A stretch of DNA of 64,000 nucleotides, from the NCBI GenBank assembly GCA_963922595.1, contig CAWUIM010000009.1:10178-74177 (forward strand), read 5' to 3'. Each line of letters opens with the position of its first letter. The stretch's first letter is position 1. Of the stretch, positions 8,931 to 17,825 are shown in pieces. Origin of the DNA: JAJFFW01 sp963922595. Its GTDB lineage: Bacteria > Pseudomonadota > Alphaproteobacteria > Caulobacterales > Parvularculaceae. The notes beneath the pieces were generated by a model. That model had not been told where the DNA came from and did no database searches. It saw nothing but the letters and a program-made list of their open reading frames with translations. Made by a program: the position numbers and the translations under genes.

Positions 8931-8993
8931 CATCACCCCTGCGAATGTTGCGTTCGCGGGATGCGCTTCCAATGATGTGATCAATTCACGCAT
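8889..8993 (-). CDS. 34-residue single-membrane-segment small protein
   Basis: A complete short reading frame of 34 codons plus TGA, found by reading the minus strand. The ATG at 8993 is preceded by a near-ideal AGGAGG at a 5-base spacing. The N-terminal part is short and polar (starts MRELITSLEAHP), followed by a continuous hydrophobic helix (GVMLLFVLIGIVGLIF) reaching the C-terminus. Its last 42 bases overlap the 3' end of the ion-channel gene in antisense. No family was recognised. The ribosome site and the clean membrane helix are the arguments that it is real; conservation was not tested. Confidence 0.6.
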   Translation of the reverse strand: MRELITSLEAHPANATFAGVMLLFVLIGIVGLIF

Positions 8994-9177
8994 TTCGTCC
9001 TCCTGATGAATATTCTTCTGCCTCAAAAGCGGTTGAAAAACAAGATTAATTTTGGGTTTCACGCCACCTTACTCTGACACAGAGATGGGGTTTTTATTCG
9101 ATAATTCAATCCCATATATCGGTTTTAATGCATTCCACTTGCGTTTCAAAGTCAGCAATAAAGCGGGGCCACCTACC

Positions 9178-9897
9178 ATGCCAGATCAGACAATTGAGAT
9201 GCCCACTGGCGTGAAGAGACCTTCCGGCTTTTCCCGGCTGCGCGAACTCGCTTCACCTCTTGAGATCGCCGCCGGCGTTCGCCGCGCGGGCGCCTTGCGC
9301 GATGCGCCGGCGGGCGACGGCAGGCCCGTTGTTCTCGTCCCCGGCTATCTCGCCATTGACGCCTCGATGACGCCGATGAGCCGGTTTCTGAAATCCATTG
9401 GTTACCAGACGTTCGCATCCGGGCTCGGCTACAATGCAGGCGACGTAGACAAAGACGTCGCGCGCACCGGCGCGCGCGTCGAAGAGGTCCAGGCGCGCAA
9501 CGACGGCGCGCCGGTGACAATCATCGGCTGGAGCCTCGGCGGCGTTATCGCCAGAGAAACGGCGCGGCTTTTTTCAGACAGTGTGCGCGAGGTCATTACG
9601 CTTGGGACGCCCATTATCGGCGGTCCGAAATATACGTCGGTCGGACCAATCTACGCCCGCCTCAATAATCTCGATATGGATGAATTCGAGAAGGAAGTGC
9701 ACCGGCGCAATTCCATCGGCCTGTCGCAGCCGCTGACGTCGATCTACAGCAAATCGGACGGTGTTGTGGGCTGGGAAGCATCCGTCGATGTCTACAATCC
9801 GCAGACCCGCAATATCGAAGTGACCGGATCGCATTTTTCGCTGGGACTGAACCCGAAAGTCTGGCGGATCATCGCCGATATACTTGCGCAAGAATAA
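9178..9897 (+). CDS. Alpha/beta-fold lipase/esterase
   Basis: A roughly 239-residue hydrolase without a signal peptide from the chosen start. It shows VVLVPGYLA (oxyanion side), a DUF676/PGAP1-type region, the nucleophile elbow GWSLGG, an acid in SKSDGVVGWEAS and a catalytic His in GSHFSLG. Substrates are probably acyl esters. The frame stays open upstream to 9052, but that stretch is AT-rich, lacks the neighbours' codon pattern and has no ribosome site. The ATG at 9178 (MPDQT) is therefore preferred, although its own GGGG is weak and far (12 bases). It is a single gene with no obvious operon partner. Confidence 0.8.
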   Translation: MPDQTIEMPTGVKRPSGFSRLRELASPLEIAAGVRRAGALRDAPAGDGRPVVLVPGYLAIDASMTPMSRFLKSIGYQTFASGLGYNAGDVDKDVARTGARVEEVQARNDGAPVTIIGWSLGGVIARETARLFSDSVREVITLGTPIIGGPKYTSVGPIYARLNNLDMDEFEKEVHRRNSIGLSQPLTSIYSKSDGVVGWEASVDVYNPQTRNIEVTGSHFSLGLNPKVWRIIADILAQE

Positions 9898-9921
9898 CAA
9901 ACCGGCGTTCGCGTTCACTTT

Positions 9922-9934
9922 GTGATAGTATCAC
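9922..9934. promoter_or_regulatory. Perfect palindrome GTGATA-G-TATCAC, candidate Zur-type operator
   Basis: A 13-bp palindrome lies about 57 bases before the start of the His/Cys-rich small gene at 9991. It is nested in a wider pair, CACTTT at 9916-9921 and AAAGTG at 9942-9947. A related word (TGTGATAT) occurs just before the second small gene at 10663. Because a Fur/Zur-family regulator is encoded at 11030, these are plausible metal-responsive sites. The motif is not identical to a consensus I can quote with certainty. Confidence 0.45.
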
Positions 9935-9990
9935 TCGACTGAAAGTGATTATTTCGGTGGTGAAAGCTAAATAGCAGGCCTGCTTCCATC

Positions 9991-10299
9991 GTGAACCCTT
10001 TGAAAGCAATTCCGGGAACATCGGCCCTCAAAGTAGGGTGTGTTTTCGCTATTGTCGGCCTCATCGCGACCCAACTCGTCGCGGCGGCGCATGATGGCGG
10101 CGACCATGACGCCCACGATCTGCATAACTGCGGCGTCTGCGTCATCGCCGCCGCTGTCGATGATGACGCGATGGGCGGCGATCCCTGCGCCGCGGCGCCT
10201 CTTCAAACGTTTTTCGTTCAAGCCGTCCCGATAGGACAATCTATCGCCACGAACGGCCGCCCGACGCGGTTAAGCAACCGCGGTCCCCCGAACGCCTGA
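9991..10299 (+). CDS. Small His/Cys-rich membrane-anchored protein (DUF2946-like), copy 1
   Basis: A 102-residue protein. One N-terminal hydrophobic segment (about residues 13-33, signal or anchor) is followed by a His/Asp cluster (HDGGDHDAHDLHNCGVC) with a CxxC motif, and a C-terminal R-G-P-P tail. The layout (anchor, His cluster, CxxC, Arg-x-Pro-Pro end) matches DUF2946-type proteins found near metal-uptake genes; metal binding is inference. The start is GTG without a strong ribosome site, so it is uncertain. It shares its architecture with the protein at 10663 and lies upstream of the Zur-like gene. Confidence 0.65.
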   Translation: MNPLKAIPGTSALKVGCVFAIVGLIATQLVAAAHDGGDHDAHDLHNCGVCVIAAAVDDDAMGGDPCAAAPLQTFFVQAVPIGQSIATNGRPTRLSNRGPPNA

Positions 10300-10399
10300 C
10301 GCTGGGCGGCTGGCTGTCGCCGCTTCGAGCTTTTCGAATTCACACAAATTTTGCAGTTTCGGCGTCGCTACTGTGAGCTAGAGCCGCCGCCGAAGAACG

Positions 10400-10438
10400 C
10401 TGTCTGGGCGTCTAATTTCCTCTGGGACGCCCAGACAG
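10400..10438 (+). terminator. Strong hairpin, possible terminator of the upstream small gene
   Basis: CTGTCTGGGCGTC (10400-10412) and GACGCCCAGACAG (10426-10438) are perfect 13-bp arms around a 13-base loop. The run that follows (TTTCGTTGTG) is only weakly U-rich, so this may be a terminator or a structured RNA element. It lies about 100 bases after the stop at 10299. Confidence 0.4.
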
Positions 10439-10540
10439 TTTCGTTGTGCGCTTGAAAAAAAATTTCTCATTCTGACAGTCCCATGCTCCGACCGATCCTT
10501 GAGTATGCGAGCACCGAAAACGTATCGGCTGATGATCAAG

Positions 10541-10574
10541 CATTGTGTATTTTCCCCTCCAATACGCACAATGT
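10541..10574. repeat. Stem-loop CATTGTGTATT / AATACGCACAATG
   Basis: Arms CATTGTG and CACAATG pair exactly, and the inner TATT/AATA pairs across a two-base CG bulge, with a pyrimidine-rich loop. It lies 90 bp before the second small His/Cys-rich gene. Its function is unknown. Confidence 0.4.
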
Positions 10575-10642
10575 GACTGACGGCGCGGCGGCTTTCGATT
10601 GATCACTCAAACAGCACCACTTGCTATTTTGAAAGATTGATC

Positions 10643-10658
10643 GAATGTGATATCATTC
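10643..10658. promoter_or_regulatory. Inverted repeat GAATG-TGATAT-CATTC, candidate operator
   Basis: Arms GAATG and CATTC flank TGATAT, and an overlapping TGATATCA palindrome is present. The site ends 4 bases before the ATG at 10663, where a Shine-Dalgarno sequence would normally lie, so it could cover the promoter of a leaderless transcript. It shares TGTGATA with the palindrome at 9922-9934. Confidence 0.4.
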
Positions 10659-10662
10659 TGCT

Positions 10663-10986
10663 ATGACATCTCGGCGGGGCATTGGAAATCGACTGCAAAC
10701 GGATCAATTTTCTATCCGGTTTCTGCTCGTCATCGTTTGCGCTTTCTTCACCGTAAACGCTTCTTACGCCGCGGTTCACGATCACGCTGAGCACGACGCT
10801 GAATATGGCGCGGATTGCGTCACGTGTTCGGCGCAATGCGCAAAGGCGTCACCAACTGACGCGTTTGAATATGCCGTCTCGGAGGTCCTGCTTTACAGGT
10901 TGAAGCCGGAGTCTCTTTCGTTTGTCAGCCGTCATCATTCGGGGCCGCGTTCTGCGCGAGCGCCGCCCCGCGAAACCTGCATCTAA
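10663..10986 (+). CDS. Small His/Cys-rich membrane-anchored protein (DUF2946-like), copy 2
   Basis: A 107-residue protein with the same plan as the one at 9991. A hydrophobic signal/anchor spans about residues 18-37 (FSIRFLLVIVCAFFTVNA), followed by a His/Asp/Glu cluster (HDHAEHDAEYGADCVTC), a CxxC plus further Cys residues, and a C-terminal R-A-P-P motif. It is probably an envelope metal-binding or accessory protein. No ribosome site is visible before the ATG; a palindrome sits there instead. It ends 43 bases before the Zur-like gene and may be cotranscribed with it. Confidence 0.65.
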   Translation: MTSRRGIGNRLQTDQFSIRFLLVIVCAFFTVNASYAAVHDHAEHDAEYGADCVTCSAQCAKASPTDAFEYAVSEVLLYRLKPESLSFVSRHHSGPRSARAPPRETCI

Positions 10987-11029
10987 AGCGTTTCTTGTCG
11001 CGCTCGCGCGACATTTGCAGGAGAGAATG

Positions 11030-11485
11030 ATGGGAATTCAAATGAAAGCCCCCCTTGAAGGGATGGGCGAGTTAGATGTCGTTTCACAAAAAGCCGCGAT
11101 AGCGCCGGCGGATCTGCGGCAGAATGAGCGCCACGTCTATGTCGCGCTCTGTGAGGCCGGGGCCCCGCAAAAGGCTTATGATCTGCTTGAAGATTTGAGA
11201 GACAAGGGATTGCGCTCGCCGATGACGATCTATCGTGCGCTGGACTCCCTTATGGCGCGCGGCCACGTCCGGAAAATAGAAAGCATCAACGCCTTCGTGC
11301 CGGTGCGGCCTGACATGTCAGATCAGGCGATGGCGTTCCTGATTTGCAAAAAATGCCGCCGGACAAAAGAAATCGTCCTCGACGGCGCGCGCGTTACGGG
11401 ATTGTTCGAGCGCCTTCCGGTCTCACTCGCCGACATCCACATTGAGGCGTTCGCTGACTGCGAGGACATTTGCGCCGGCGATTGA
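11030..11485 (+). CDS. zur: Fur-family regulator, probably Zur (zinc uptake regulator)
   Basis: A 151-residue Fur-fold repressor. A winged helix occupies about residues 20-85 (AYDLLEDLRDKG, then SPMTIYRALDSLMARGHVRKIES), followed by a dimerisation domain with two Cys pairs (LICKKC and DCEDIC) that would hold structural zinc. The usual His-rich stretch before the first Cys pair is replaced by DMSDQAMAF, so the sensory metal site may differ from the family norm. AGGAG stands 6 bases before the ATG at 11030; an adjacent ATG at 11027 is too close. The Zur assignment rests on family pattern and context with two small His/Cys-rich genes; another Fur-type metal sensor is possible. Confidence 0.78.
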   Translation: MGIQMKAPLEGMGELDVVSQKAAIAPADLRQNERHVYVALCEAGAPQKAYDLLEDLRDKGLRSPMTIYRALDSLMARGHVRKIESINAFVPVRPDMSDQAMAFLICKKCRRTKEIVLDGARVTGLFERLPVSLADIHIEAFADCEDICAGD

Positions 11486-11528
11486 CAATCCATCTTCGGC
11501 ATTAAAGGAAACGTACTCCAAGCGCGCG

Positions 11529-12425
11529 CTAACGCGGCGAAAATTTGTAAGCCAGGATCTTGTACGCCAGCTTCGCCGCCAGGAAATCGCAGGCGTGGAG
11601 CGCCGGGTGCGGCGCCAGCTCGTTGATGTCCGCGCCGACCCAGGTGGAGATTTCTGACGCGCGCTTCAGGATCGGCATGACATCGTCCCAGAACAGCCCG
11701 CCCGGCTCCGGCGTGCCCGTGGCTGGCATCAGGCTTGCGTCAAACCCATCAAGATCGAACGTCACATAGACGGGCCGTCCGCGCAGCGGCGCCAGCATCT
11801 CCTCAATGTTCCAATGGCGTTTATCCTTCGCCCAATGGATATGGATGCGGTGACGGTTCGCTTCCAGAAACGGAATTTCACTGGCGGATATATTCCGGAT
11901 ACCGACGGAGACGATCGATAAATCCGGCGCGTCGAGGCAACGCCGGATCGCCGCCGCGTGGCTGTAATGTTCGCCGAGATAGCCATCGCGCAAATCTGCA
12001 TGCGCGTCGAAATGCAGTAACGCAAGATCAGGGTATTGTTCGATGAACGGGCGAAGCGCGCCCGGCGTAATAGAGTGTTCGCCGCCGAATACCAACGGAA
12101 ACGCGCCTTGCGCGAGCGCTTGCCCGGTGAGACCCGCCAGGTGCTCAAGCGCGTCCTCAATTTTTGTCGGAATTTGCGTTTGTTTCCAAGTCTCTAGGCG
12201 GAAATCCTGGCATGGCTCGCACCACAATTCTTCGTCAAAGAGCTCAACTTCCGGCGACGCTGCGATCATCGCCGCAGGTCCCTCGCTCGTGCCGCCGCCA
12301 TAGGTGACACTTGCTTCCAACCCAAAGGGAATGACGACCGCTTTTGGTTTATCAGCACCCGCACGATCTTCCGGCGCGAGTTTCAAAAACCCCTCTTCCG
12401 GCGGCAGGGTTTCGGGTTCGCTCAC
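11529..12425 (-). CDS. speB: Agmatinase-type ureohydrolase
   Basis: A 298-residue arginase/agmatinase-fold enzyme with the binuclear manganese motifs GGEHS, HFDAHADLRD and FDLDGFDASLMPATGTPEPGG. Members hydrolyse agmatine (or aminopropylagmatine or related guanidines) to the amine and urea. It is the last gene of the polyamine operon, overlapping speE by 4 bases. The SLMPATGTPEPGG wording differs from the E. coli APGTGTPE form and resembles ureohydrolases linked to spermidine pathways. The exact substrate (agmatine or N1-aminopropylagmatine) is therefore open. Confidence 0.88.
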   Translation of the reverse strand: MSEPETLPPEEGFLKLAPEDRAGADKPKAVVIPFGLEASVTYGGGTSEGPAAMIAASPEVELFDEELWCEPCQDFRLETWKQTQIPTKIEDALEHLAGLTGQALAQGAFPLVFGGEHSITPGALRPFIEQYPDLALLHFDAHADLRDGYLGEHYSHAAAIRRCLDAPDLSIVSVGIRNISASEIPFLEANRHRIHIHWAKDKRHWNIEEMLAPLRGRPVYVTFDLDGFDASLMPATGTPEPGGLFWDDVMPILKRASEISTWVGADINELAPHPALHACDFLAAKLAYKILAYKFSPR

Positions 12426-13339
12426 GCTTCAATCAGCCCTTCGGCGAGCAATTTCTCCGCATGCGGCAGCATCTCGCGTACATAGGACGGCAACTGAAAA
12501 GCGGACCGATGATGACCTGGCGTATAATACTTACAGGTTAAGTCCGCCGCCGCTTTACGCGCCGCGAGCGCAACGGTCGCCGGCGCCACGAGCGCGGCGT
12601 CATCAGTGGCGAACCCGAGGATCATCGGCCCGCCCCAAAAGCTCGGCACTACAATTTGAAAACCGGTCGCATAAGCGAATATTTCCGAAAGCGCGCCGAA
12701 CGCGTCGGTGAATTCTTTCGCCTGTACAAACGGCAGGCCGCTTTGCGTCACGAGAACGCCGCCCGGCGCCAGCGCGCGGTGACACCCGCGATAAAATTCT
12801 TCGGTGAATAACACCGCGCCCGGACCGACGGGATCGGTAGAATCGACAATGATCATGTCGAAACGCTCGTCGGTCTCAGCGACAAACTTCGCCCCGTCGC
12901 CGATGACGAGGTTGAGCCGTGGGTCGTCGAAGGCGCCGTCCGCCACCATGGGCATCCATTGCGCGCAAAGATCGATCACCGCCTTGTCGATCTCCACGAG
13001 CGTTACGGCTTCGATCGTCTTGTGGCGAAATAACTCGCGGATCGCTCCGCCGTCGCCGCCGCCGACAATCAGAACGCGCTTGACGCCGCCATGGGCGAGC
13101 GCGCCCACATGGGTGATCATTTCGTGATAGATGAACTCATCCGCTTCCGCGACCTGCACCACATTATCAATGGCAAGCATGCGGCCGAATACGTCATTCT
13201 CAAAGACCAGAATATTCTGGTGTTCAGAATTGTCCGCATAAAGCATTTTATTAACGCGGAACATGCCGCCGGCGGCGCCCTGCCAGATCTCGTGGAACCA
13301 GTCGCCGCCCGCCGCTTTGACGATATTAGGCGCGCTCAC
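12422..13339 (-). CDS. speE: Spermidine synthase
   Basis: A 305-residue aminopropyltransferase that moves the aminopropyl group of decarboxylated S-adenosylmethionine onto putrescine. It shows the Rossmann glycine motif VLIVGGGDGGAIRELFRH, the active-site acidic loop MIIVDSTDPVGPG (catalytic Asp), and the N-terminal beta region ending in EADEFIYHEMITHV. Overlaps of 4 bases with speB downstream and speD upstream indicate tight translational coupling. Confidence 0.97.
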   Translation of the reverse strand: MSAPNIVKAAGGDWFHEIWQGAAGGMFRVNKMLYADNSEHQNILVFENDVFGRMLAIDNVVQVAEADEFIYHEMITHVGALAHGGVKRVLIVGGGDGGAIRELFRHKTIEAVTLVEIDKAVIDLCAQWMPMVADGAFDDPRLNLVIGDGAKFVAETDERFDMIIVDSTDPVGPGAVLFTEEFYRGCHRALAPGGVLVTQSGLPFVQAKEFTDAFGALSEIFAYATGFQIVVPSFWGGPMILGFATDDAALVAPATVALAARKAAADLTCKYYTPGHHRSAFQLPSYVREMLPHAEKLLAEGLIEA

Positions 13340-13743
13340 GCCGCCTCTCCGCCGCGCAGGAGGTTGTTCACCTCGACCCTCTCCGCCTCAAAGGCGTCCT
13401 TCAGGATCGGCACAGAAAGCTCCGGCTTCGCATCGCCGCACATGAAAACGTCGAGCGCCGCATAACCGCGCTCCGGCCAGGTGTGGATTGAGATATGGCT
13501 TTCAGACAGCACCGCGACGCCCGAGACGCCGTTCGGTTCGAACGCATGCAGATGAATGTGCAGGAGCGTCGCCCCGCACGCTTCGATGCACGCGAGAAAA
13601 GCTCTTTCAATCGCCGCCTGATCGTCGAGGTTTTTCGCGCCGTAAAGATCGATAATCAGGTGCCGGCCCGCATATTCCTTACCATCCACGGCGATGAAGT
13701 GATCGAGCGGCTTTGTGTTTGGCGTTTCAGCGTCAAACCCCAT
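13336..13743 (-). CDS. speD: S-adenosylmethionine decarboxylase proenzyme
   Basis: A 135-residue pyruvoyl enzyme that supplies the aminopropyl donor for spermidine. The self-cleavage site lies in LSESHISIHTWPE: cleavage between Glu and the second Ser generates the pyruvoyl group. A catalytic Cys follows in DVFMCGDA. Its length fits the class I short bacterial/archaeal form. It overlaps speE downstream by 4 bases and the decarboxylase gene upstream by 11 bases. Confidence 0.96.
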   Translation of the reverse strand: MGFDAETPNTKPLDHFIAVDGKEYAGRHLIIDLYGAKNLDDQAAIERAFLACIEACGATLLHIHLHAFEPNGVSGVAVLSESHISIHTWPERGYAALDVFMCGDAKPELSVPILKDAFEAERVEVNNLLRGGEAA

Positions 13744-14941
13744 AACGCGGCTCCTTCACGGTCGCTAATTCGTTTTCGTTCGCCACATCGCTTGCGGGCG
13801 CCGGGCGGCCGGCTGCAGCGCTATCGCGCACAATCACTGTTTCATATGGACCGCCGAAACCGTTGAAGCCGGTCGCCATCGCGGCGCCATAAGCGCCAAG
13901 ACTGCCGATTTCGAGATAATCGCCGGCGGCGACGCTTGCGGGCAGCGCAAACGGTCCCTCCATGCGGTCAAGATCATCGCAGGTGGGGCCGTAAAAACTG
14001 AACGGTTCTTCCGGCGCTTCGCCATCGGCGTCCAAAAGACGCGCCGGAAACGGCCAGTTCAAATGCGCCGCGTCGAAGAGAGCGCCGTACGCGCCGTCAT
14101 TGATGTAAAGATCGCGCTCTTTGCGCGCGTCAACGCGCACGACGAGCGACGCGGCCTGTGCGCTCAACGCCCGCCCTGGCTCGCACCAGAGCGCGCAGTT
14201 TTCCGCGACCAGCATCGCCTCAAACCGGGCGGCGATGGCGGCGATAAAGTCCTCCAGCGGCGGCGGCGTCATGCCCGGATAAGCAACCGGAAATCCGCCG
14301 CCCACATCGAGGACGTCAACGATAACGCCGGCCTCAACGATGGTCTTCTCCACCGCATCGATGGCTTCTGTGAACGCAGCGGGCGCCATCGCCTGGCTGC
14401 CCACGTGGAAAGCGACGCCGAGGCGCGCAGCCGCCTGACGCGTCCGGCGCATCAAGGCCACCGCCTCTTCGCCAACCGCGCCGAACTTGCGCGCCAGAGA
14501 AATCTTCGCATGGTCGCTGGAAACGCCATGACGCACACAGAGCGTTAGGTCCCGGGCGCCGTCCGTGGCGTCAAGGATTTTTGTGAGCTCTTCATCCGTG
14601 TCGAGCGCAAAGATGCTGACGCCATGCGCGCCATAAGCTTCTCGGATCGCCGCCGCCGACTTGATCGGGTGCATGTAGGCGATTTCCGCATCCGGAAAGC
14701 GCGCCGCGATGAGCCGGACCTCGGCGATCGACGCCGCCTCAAAGCGCGTGACGCCGCCTTCATAGAGCGCGTCCAGCAGCCACGGCGCCGGATTGGCTTT
14801 GACCGCATAAAAGGTCTCACCGGGAAAGCGATCGGCGAACCAGCGCGCAGCGGCCTCGGCCACGGGCGGCCGGGCGCAAAAAACCGGGTTTTCGGGGTGA
14901 AGTCGGGTGGCTACGTCCCTAGCGTCTTTGTAGTTGTCCAC
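13733..14941 (-). CDS. Type III PLP-dependent ornithine (or lysine/ornithine) decarboxylase
   Basis: A 402-residue alanine-racemase-fold decarboxylase that would make putrescine from ornithine. Visible motifs are the PLP lysine in FYAVKANP (Lys48), HVGSQAM, the phosphate-binding DVGGGFPV, EPGRALSA, and the substrate-side YGPTCDDLD with Cys321, typical of eukaryotic-type ODC. It is the first gene of the operon with speD, speE and speB. Its start is a GTG overlapped by a short upstream frame inside a conserved-looking leader. Specificity for ornithine over lysine or arginine cannot be read with certainty. Confidence 0.92.
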   Translation of the reverse strand: MDNYKDARDVATRLHPENPVFCARPPVAEAAARWFADRFPGETFYAVKANPAPWLLDALYEGGVTRFEAASIAEVRLIAARFPDAEIAYMHPIKSAAAIREAYGAHGVSIFALDTDEELTKILDATDGARDLTLCVRHGVSSDHAKISLARKFGAVGEEAVALMRRTRQAAARLGVAFHVGSQAMAPAAFTEAIDAVEKTIVEAGVIVDVLDVGGGFPVAYPGMTPPPLEDFIAAIAARFEAMLVAENCALWCEPGRALSAQAASLVVRVDARKERDLYINDGAYGALFDAAHLNWPFPARLLDADGEAPEEPFSFYGPTCDDLDRMEGPFALPASVAAGDYLEIGSLGAYGAAMATGFNGFGGPYETVIVRDSAAAGRPAPASDVANENELATVKEPRYGV

Positions 14942-15075
14942 CTCATGGGAACTCCATCTAAGGGCGCGCCGGCGGTACGAACCATTTGAGGCCAGCGAGT
15001 CACGTTAAACGAATGCCAGCCCCACGAGAGGATCCCGGACTTGGCGTCGGAAGCGCGGAAATAGGGACAGTTCCC
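14942..15075 (-). ncRNA. Candidate speF-type structured leader of the polyamine operon
   Basis: The roughly 130 bases before the decarboxylase start carry features I associate with the alphaproteobacterial speF leader, an RNA motif found upstream of ornithine decarboxylase genes. These are a GGGA-N4-TCCC hairpin at the 5' end, TTCCGCGCTTCCGACGC, GGATCCTCTCGTGG, two GCTGG words flanking a loop, and AAATGGTTCGTACC before the gene. A short frame starting at ATGGTTCGTACC runs into the decarboxylase gene out of frame. The assignment is from memory of the motif and needs a covariance search. Confidence 0.5.
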
Positions 15076-15088
15076 TGGCTTGTAAAGA

Positions 15089-15116
15089 AAAAATCGCCGC
15101 GCGGGCGGCGATTTTT
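15089..15116 (-). terminator. Intrinsic terminator after the thioredoxin-like gene
   Basis: AAAAATCGCCGC (15089-15100) pairs perfectly with GCGGCGATTTTT (15105-15116) around a 4-base loop. Runs of A and T on the two sides make it usable in both directions. On the minus strand it lies 25 bases after the stop at 15142. Confidence 0.85.
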
Positions 15117-15141
15117 CGCGATTTGATTCAAGCTGCGGCGT

Positions 15142-15576
15142 TCAGGCGACAGACTTCTCCATGGCCGCTTTCAACTCGTCTTCGGAAAGCTCCTTGCGCA
15201 AGTCGGCCACGACGCTTTTGGTCTCCATATCCACAAGCAAAATGATCCCGGTCTTCACATCACCTTCCAGATGGTCGCGCACCGCGTCGCCGACACCCAG
15301 CTTTTCCGCCGCCGCATAAAACGCGTCCTTGTCCCGGTCGGTGTAATCCATGGTGATGTGCTGAAGGCCATCGATCGGGCCGTCAATTTTCACCTCGGTC
15401 AGCTTCGGTTCGATGATCTTGCAGGACGAACACCAGTCCGCGCGGATCAGCACGGCGGCGACGCGCGTGTCTTCAGCGATGGATACAGTTTTGACGTCAG
15501 GCACAGATGTTTTGGCGATCTCGTCAGAACAGGCGGCCAGCACCGCGGCGGCGACGGCGATGAATAAAAAACGCAT
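15142..15576 (-). CDS. Thioredoxin-fold lipoprotein
   Basis: A 144-residue protein with a lipoprotein signal (hydrophobic core then LAAC, Cys about residue 16) and a thioredoxin domain carrying the redox motif WCSSCK in RADWCSSCKIIEPKL. It is probably an envelope thiol-disulfide exchanger. GGAGAG precedes the ATG at 15576. It is monocistronic, with a strong terminator on its 3' side. The partner is unknown. Confidence 0.85.
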   Translation of the reverse strand: MRFLFIAVAAAVLAACSDEIAKTSVPDVKTVSIAEDTRVAAVLIRADWCSSCKIIEPKLTEVKIDGPIDGLQHITMDYTDRDKDAFYAAAEKLGVGDAVRDHLEGDVKTGIILLVDMETKSVVADLRKELSEDELKAAMEKSVA

Positions 15577-15670
15577 GATATAGCTCTCCTCTATGTGCTT
15601 GGCGGGGTCATAGCACGAGGGCGAACGGCGGCGCGCATCACGCTTGCGTGAGAGCAAACCGCCAATGAAA

Positions 15671-15690
15671 AAAGCGGCCGAAGCCGCTTT
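15671..15690 (-). terminator. Intrinsic terminator after rpoD
   Basis: AAAGCGGC (15671-15678) pairs with GCCGCTTT (15683-15690) around a CGAA loop. On the minus strand it is followed by a run of six T and lies 25 bases past the rpoD stop. Confidence 0.8.
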
Positions 15691-15715
15691 GTTCCTTAAC
15701 CAGTAAACACCGGCG

Positions 15716-17713
<1,998 letters not shown>

Positions 17714-17825
17714 GCTTTGTCTTCGCCTTACCTAAACCCAGCGTCTCTAATCGGAGTGTCTCTGAATGGAGCGCCCTTAAATCCACTGTCCATGATCGCG
17801 CCCCGGCCCTTTCAGAAGCGCTTCA

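Larger units (their letters stand above)
10300..10662. other. 363-bp non-coding gap with two hairpins and a candidate operator
   Basis: No convincing gene is seen. The gap holds a 13-bp-arm hairpin at 10400-10438, a second stem-loop at 10541-10574 and a palindrome at 10643-10658 just before the next gene. It is less GC-rich than the flanking coding DNA, with an A8 run near 10456. Confidence 0.6.

Noticed and set aside
9052..9177. N-terminal extension of the lipase gene
   Set aside because: AT-rich, atypical codons, and no ribosome site before the TTG; the fold is complete without it.
10922..11029. Longer N-terminus for the Zur-like gene starting at 10922
   Set aside because: It would overlap the upstream gene by 65 bases and adds Arg-rich sequence. 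AGGAG sits at the right distance from the ATG at 11030.
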